A stretch of DNA of 64,000 nucleotides from Branchinecta lynchi (taxonomy: Eukaryota > Arthropoda > Branchiopoda > Anostraca > Branchinectidae), in contig JAKZAP010000004.1 in NCBI GenBank assembly GCA_023053575.1, forward strand, positions 17,061,624 through 17,125,623, read 5' to 3'. Of this stretch, positions 60,440 through 64,000 are shown one piece after another; position 1 is the stretch's first letter; the number at the start of each line of letters is the position of its first letter. The notes below the pieces were generated by a model. It saw nothing but the letters and a program-made list of their open reading frames with translations. It did not search any database and was not told the DNA's origin. The translations under genes and the position numbers were made by a program.

Positions 60440-61063
60440 TGACCCGCGCGAGGCTTAAAACAACGGAGACGGGTTGTTAGTCTTTGAATACCTAGCAGGG
60501 TTTCAAAATAGTAGTATCTTAACATATTGAAAAGTTACCATCTACTTCGGCGTCTTTAAATATCCTTTTTCGAAAATACCATTATTTTCTCTGTGAAATT
60601 AGCGGTTTTCTTGTTAGCGCTTGTCGACTCTATCCAGCCTTTCCGCTCTCCGACTCTCTCGTGTCCTTATGCGTTGCGTTGACTGGCAAAACGTGGCTTA
60701 GCCGTAAAGGCGCTAAAATGTCGTAGATACAAAACGAAACAATGGCGAAAGGTGGGGATTTCAGAAGCTTTTAATTCCAGAAGGGCGCTGGGGATAGACA
60801 TAATAAACAAGACGGGATTTTAAAAAAATGAAGAGAATTGTACTGAACAGTACAATACAAGTACAGTTCAGTTTCAACCCTAGTTGGTCATTAAACGGGG
60901 ATAACGCGCCACTTAAACTCACCACTTAGCCGATAGCTAGGATATTAAAAGTCCACAAAACTAGCAAGAAAAGGCTTTTCAAGTCATTCGTGCAGTTATG
61001 TCTTGAAAGAGCATCAGCCGCCTTAACAGAATTAAGACAATAGTCAGGACAACTTTAATTTGC

Positions 61064-62812
61064 ATGGCACTTGAGCATGCTCAAGTACCATATAGCGATT
61101 GTAATTTCTGTCGGTCTGTCTGTCAGTCGGTCGGTCGGTCGGTCTGTCCCGGTTTTGCTAGTTTGGTCACTTCCACATAAGCTAGGACGATGAAACTTGG
61201 CAGGCGTATAAGGGACCCAACCAGACCAACTTGGAAACAATCACTTTCCCGATCCGGCCATCGTGGGGAGAGCGGAGGAATGGGAAATCCGGAAACTAGT
61301 AACATGCATAACTTTAGAACGGGTAATTTGGCACATGTCAAGAAAAACTGTTTCAGATGCTCAGTTTCAAATCCGGACCAGATCCGATAACTTGGGGGGG
61401 GGGGGGGGGGGGGGGGCAGGAGGGGGCACCGGAAATCTCGTGAAACGCTTCCACATAAGCTAGGACAATGAAATTTGGCAGGCATATCAGGGAACCAACC
61501 AGAATAACTTGGAAATCATCACTTCCCCGATCCAGCCATCGTGGGGGGAGTGGAGGGATGGGGGAAATCCGGCAACTAGTAACATGCATAACTTTGGAAC
61601 GGGTAATTGGACATGCACGAACCTTGACATATGTCAAGGACAAGTGTTTCGTATGTTGAGTTTCAAATCCGAACCAGATCTGATAACTGGGGGGGGGGGG
61701 GGGGGGCTGGAGGGGGCACCGGAAATCTCGTGAAACGCTTCCACAAAAGCTAGCACAATAAAACTTGGCAGGCATATGAGGGAACCAACCAGGTTAACTT
61801 AGAAATAATCACTTCTCCGATCCAGCCATCGCGGGGGGAGTGCAGGGATGGGGAATCCGGAAACTAGAAACATGCATAACTCTGGAACGGATAATCGGAC
61901 ATGCATGAAACTTGACAATTGTGAAGAACAAGTGTCTCAGATTTTCAGTTTCAAATCTGGACCGAATCCGAAAACTGTGGGGGGGTAGAGGGGGGACCGG
62001 AGATCTCATGAAATGCTTAAGGTCGAGGGATCGGGATGGAACTTGAAGGGAAGAACAAGCATTATCCCTAGATACTTTATTGACAAAACAAGACCGGATC
62101 GTGTCACAGTAGAGGGGTTTTTCCCAGATTTCCGGTGATCACGAGTTAGGGTACTTCCACATGTACTAGGACCATGAAACTTGGCAGACATATGGGGTAC
62201 TCTCCCAGGTCAACTTGAAAATAGTTCCTTTCCCGATCCGATGATCATGCGGGAGTGGAAGGATGGGGAATCCGGATTCTAGTGACATGCATAACTTTGG
62301 AACGGGTAATCAGACGTACATAAAACTTGTCAAGTGTCAAGAACAAGTGTTTCAGATAGTCAATTTCAATTATGGAACGGATCCGTTAACTTCTTGGGGG
62401 GGGGGGAGGTGCCGGGAATCTCGTGAAACGCTTAGAGTCGAGAGATCGGGATGGGACTTGGAGGGAAGAACAAGCATAAACCGTAGATGCATTATTGAGA
62501 AAACAGGACCGGATCGTGTCACAGTGGGGGGAGTTTGAGGAGTACTTCCAGATGTGCTATGACCGAGAAACTTTTCAGGCATGTTAGGGACTCTATCGGA
62601 TTAGCTTAAAAATAGTCCCTCCCCCGATCCGATCATCGTTGGAGGAAGAACAGTTGCCAATGAGTGGTATAACCACTTCAGATTTACTAGATCAAGCCCA
62701 TTTTCTGATGAAATGAATATCAGAGAGAGATCCAGCCTTGAAAACTGCAAACCGTATCTGACAAACATGCTAACTGTTCTTACAAGTGCCATATGAGCTT
62801 TCAGCTCTTGTT
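61064..62812 (+). repeat. Hairpin-headed repeat element, copy 3
   Basis: Head stem ATGGCACTTGAG, loop CATG, CTCAAGTACCAT (one mismatch). Units here carry ACATGCATAACTTTGGAACG. Ends ACAAGTGCCATATGAGCTTT, CAGCTCTTGTT. Contains the longest poly-G run of the window (61397-61416). Confidence 0.83.
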
Positions 62813-63040
62813 ATTTTCGGAAATATGCCCCTTGAAAAACTTACGAGAAGAAGTTAAGAGAAAGTGATTAATTTTTATTTGAAAAAAAAAAAAAAATCAA
62901 CGTTTGTAACAACAGGATAATTGTTATCCCAGCCTCAGTTGTCTTAGGTTGTAAGTACAGTTAGAGGTATGTTCTTTCAACACTTTTCTGATGCTTAGAG
63001 CTTAGACTATCTTGGTTTTTGTGGATCCGTTTTTGTGGAT

Positions 63041-64000
63041 CCCAAAATGTATATTCAAACAATGTTTACAACGGATACGTCAGCTATGATTTTTCATCAG
63101 CTGTTGATTAAACATTGTTTGAATAAATGTTTCAAAGTCAGCTTGGGCTCAAAGAATATTTATCTACGAAGTACGGAACTTTCACAGCCCAGACTAAAAA
63201 CATTGTTTGAATAAATGTTTCAAAGTCAGCTTGGGCTCAAAGAATATTTACCCAAAACGTAATTGGAGGGATACCTACGACATCGCAAAAGTTGTCCGTC
63301 TGTCTGTCTGTGAGCACGATAACTCTCGAAGGGAATGAGATATTTTGATGAAACGGTGGGAGGATCCTTTGACGCAAGGGAAAGGTCGAGTTCGTAGATG
63401 TGCTACTTTTAGGGGTGGGGGTTCAAATTAAAGGACAAACAACAGCTAATGAGATAGTTGATTCAGGGGTAAGAAGACATTCTGAACACGAATATGAAAA
63501 CCACACACCGGACAAGTAGTTCGCCCGGAATCCGACCAAAACCGGAAAGTTTGTTAAAAGTAAAAGTTTTATTTGAAGTTAGTTAGATGTTCGACTTAGG
63601 GGTAAGAAGACATGGTGAACACTTACGTGAAAACCATTTTCTCCCCGGACAGGTAGTTCGCCCATTGCAGAATCCGGCCAAAACCGGAAATTTGTTAAAA
63701 GTTAAAGTTTTATTTGTAGTTGATTAGATATCCGATTTAGGGGTAAGAAAAAGATGCTGAATCCATGCATGAAAATCATTTTTTACCGGGACATATAGTT
63801 CGCCCGGAATCGGGCTGGAACCGGAAAATTTGTTATAAAGTTAAATTTTATTTGAAGTTGAGTAGATGTTCGATATAGGGGAAATAAGATACGGTGAGTC
63901 CGTTTCTTAGCATTCTTTTTTCGCCGGACAAGTAGTTCCGGAATTCGGCCGAAACCGAGAAATTGGCAGAAGTAAGGCAGGAAGTTTTCGTCAAAACAGA
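63041..64000 (+). repeat. Modular repeat, GGGATCCC family, interrupted copy at right edge
   Basis: The head GGATCCCAAAATGTA is separated from the body (CCCAAAACGTAATTGGAGG) by a foldback-family insertion at about 63054-63250. The body continues past the end of the window. Confidence 0.8.
63054..63250. mobile_element. TTGGCAAGGG family ends inserted in a modular repeat
   Basis: ATTCAAACAATGTTTACAAC and two tandem copies of GAATAAATGTTTCAAAGTCA with GCTTGGGCTCAAAGAATATT. CCCAAAATGTA precedes and CCCAAAACGTA follows, so the target was the head of the GGGATCCC repeat. Confidence 0.75.

Larger units (their letters stand above)
56053..64000 (+). other. Sequence downstream of Sowah exon 4, probably intron
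   Basis: Contains a GGTTACTTTG minisatellite (57080-57205), two hairpin-headed elements (57332-60187, 61064-62812), a foldback fragment (63054-63250) and a modular copy running off the edge (63041-64000). Unique stretches are 56053-57040 and 60190-61060; the latter holds the weak exon candidate. No ankyrin repeat was found. Confidence 0.65.

Noticed and set aside
57575..62792. Pro-rich ORFs of 80-140 codons on the minus strand
   Set aside because: They read poly-G runs and repeated units of the hairpin-headed elements backwards; there is no start, splice or domain evidence.

Overview
This window is animal genomic DNA. It has spliced genes with GT-AG introns of 0.7 to 6.5 kb, no operons, and a dense load of short non-autonomous transposons. 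Three genes are supported. On the minus strand lie two Iroquois-class (Irx) TALE homeobox genes in tandem. Gene B is complete at 33251 to 22704, with six coding exons and about 483 residues. Gene A runs from 10550 off the left edge; five coding exons (209 residues) are visible and the window ends inside its homeodomain. On the plus strand, starting at 43696, is a Sowah (sosondowah) family gene, recognised from its N-terminal domain and its VKERT...F-R-AS motif. Its ankyrin part is not seen.

The Irx and Sowah genes are divergent, with start codons about 10.4 kb apart. Irx-Sowah linkage is a known ancient bilaterian genomic regulatory block, so the window is best read as that block in an invertebrate bilaterian. 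The Cys-rich N-terminal motif of the Irx proteins (CC...TDPVTGQ...CSC) resembles non-vertebrate Iroquois proteins. I cannot name the phylum from sequence alone.

Layout: 1-10550 Irx A; 10551-22703 intergenic with transposon remnants; 22704-33251 Irx B; 33252-43695 divergent intergenic region with LINE debris and two inverted-repeat elements; 43696-56052 Sowah exons 1-4; 56053-64000 probable Sowah intron filled by modular repeats. The Irx genes would encode DNA-binding transcription factors. In other animals the Sowah introns carry Irx enhancers.

The main oddities are as follows. (1) Sowah exon 2 contains the conserved residues but does not keep frame with exons 1 and 3; two excess single bases would explain both breaks. 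(2) A 1.93-kb hAT-like element with a perfect 8-bp target duplication carries a satellite array with a second hAT-like element nested inside it. (3) A family of elements opens with a perfect hairpin (ATGGCACTTG...CAAGTGCCAT). (4) A second modular family (GGGATCCCAAAACG) has repeating ~130-bp units; every copy of both families lies on the plus strand. (5) Two long foldback palindromes are present. The unusually many G/C homopolymer runs mean that single-base assembly errors must be kept in mind throughout.
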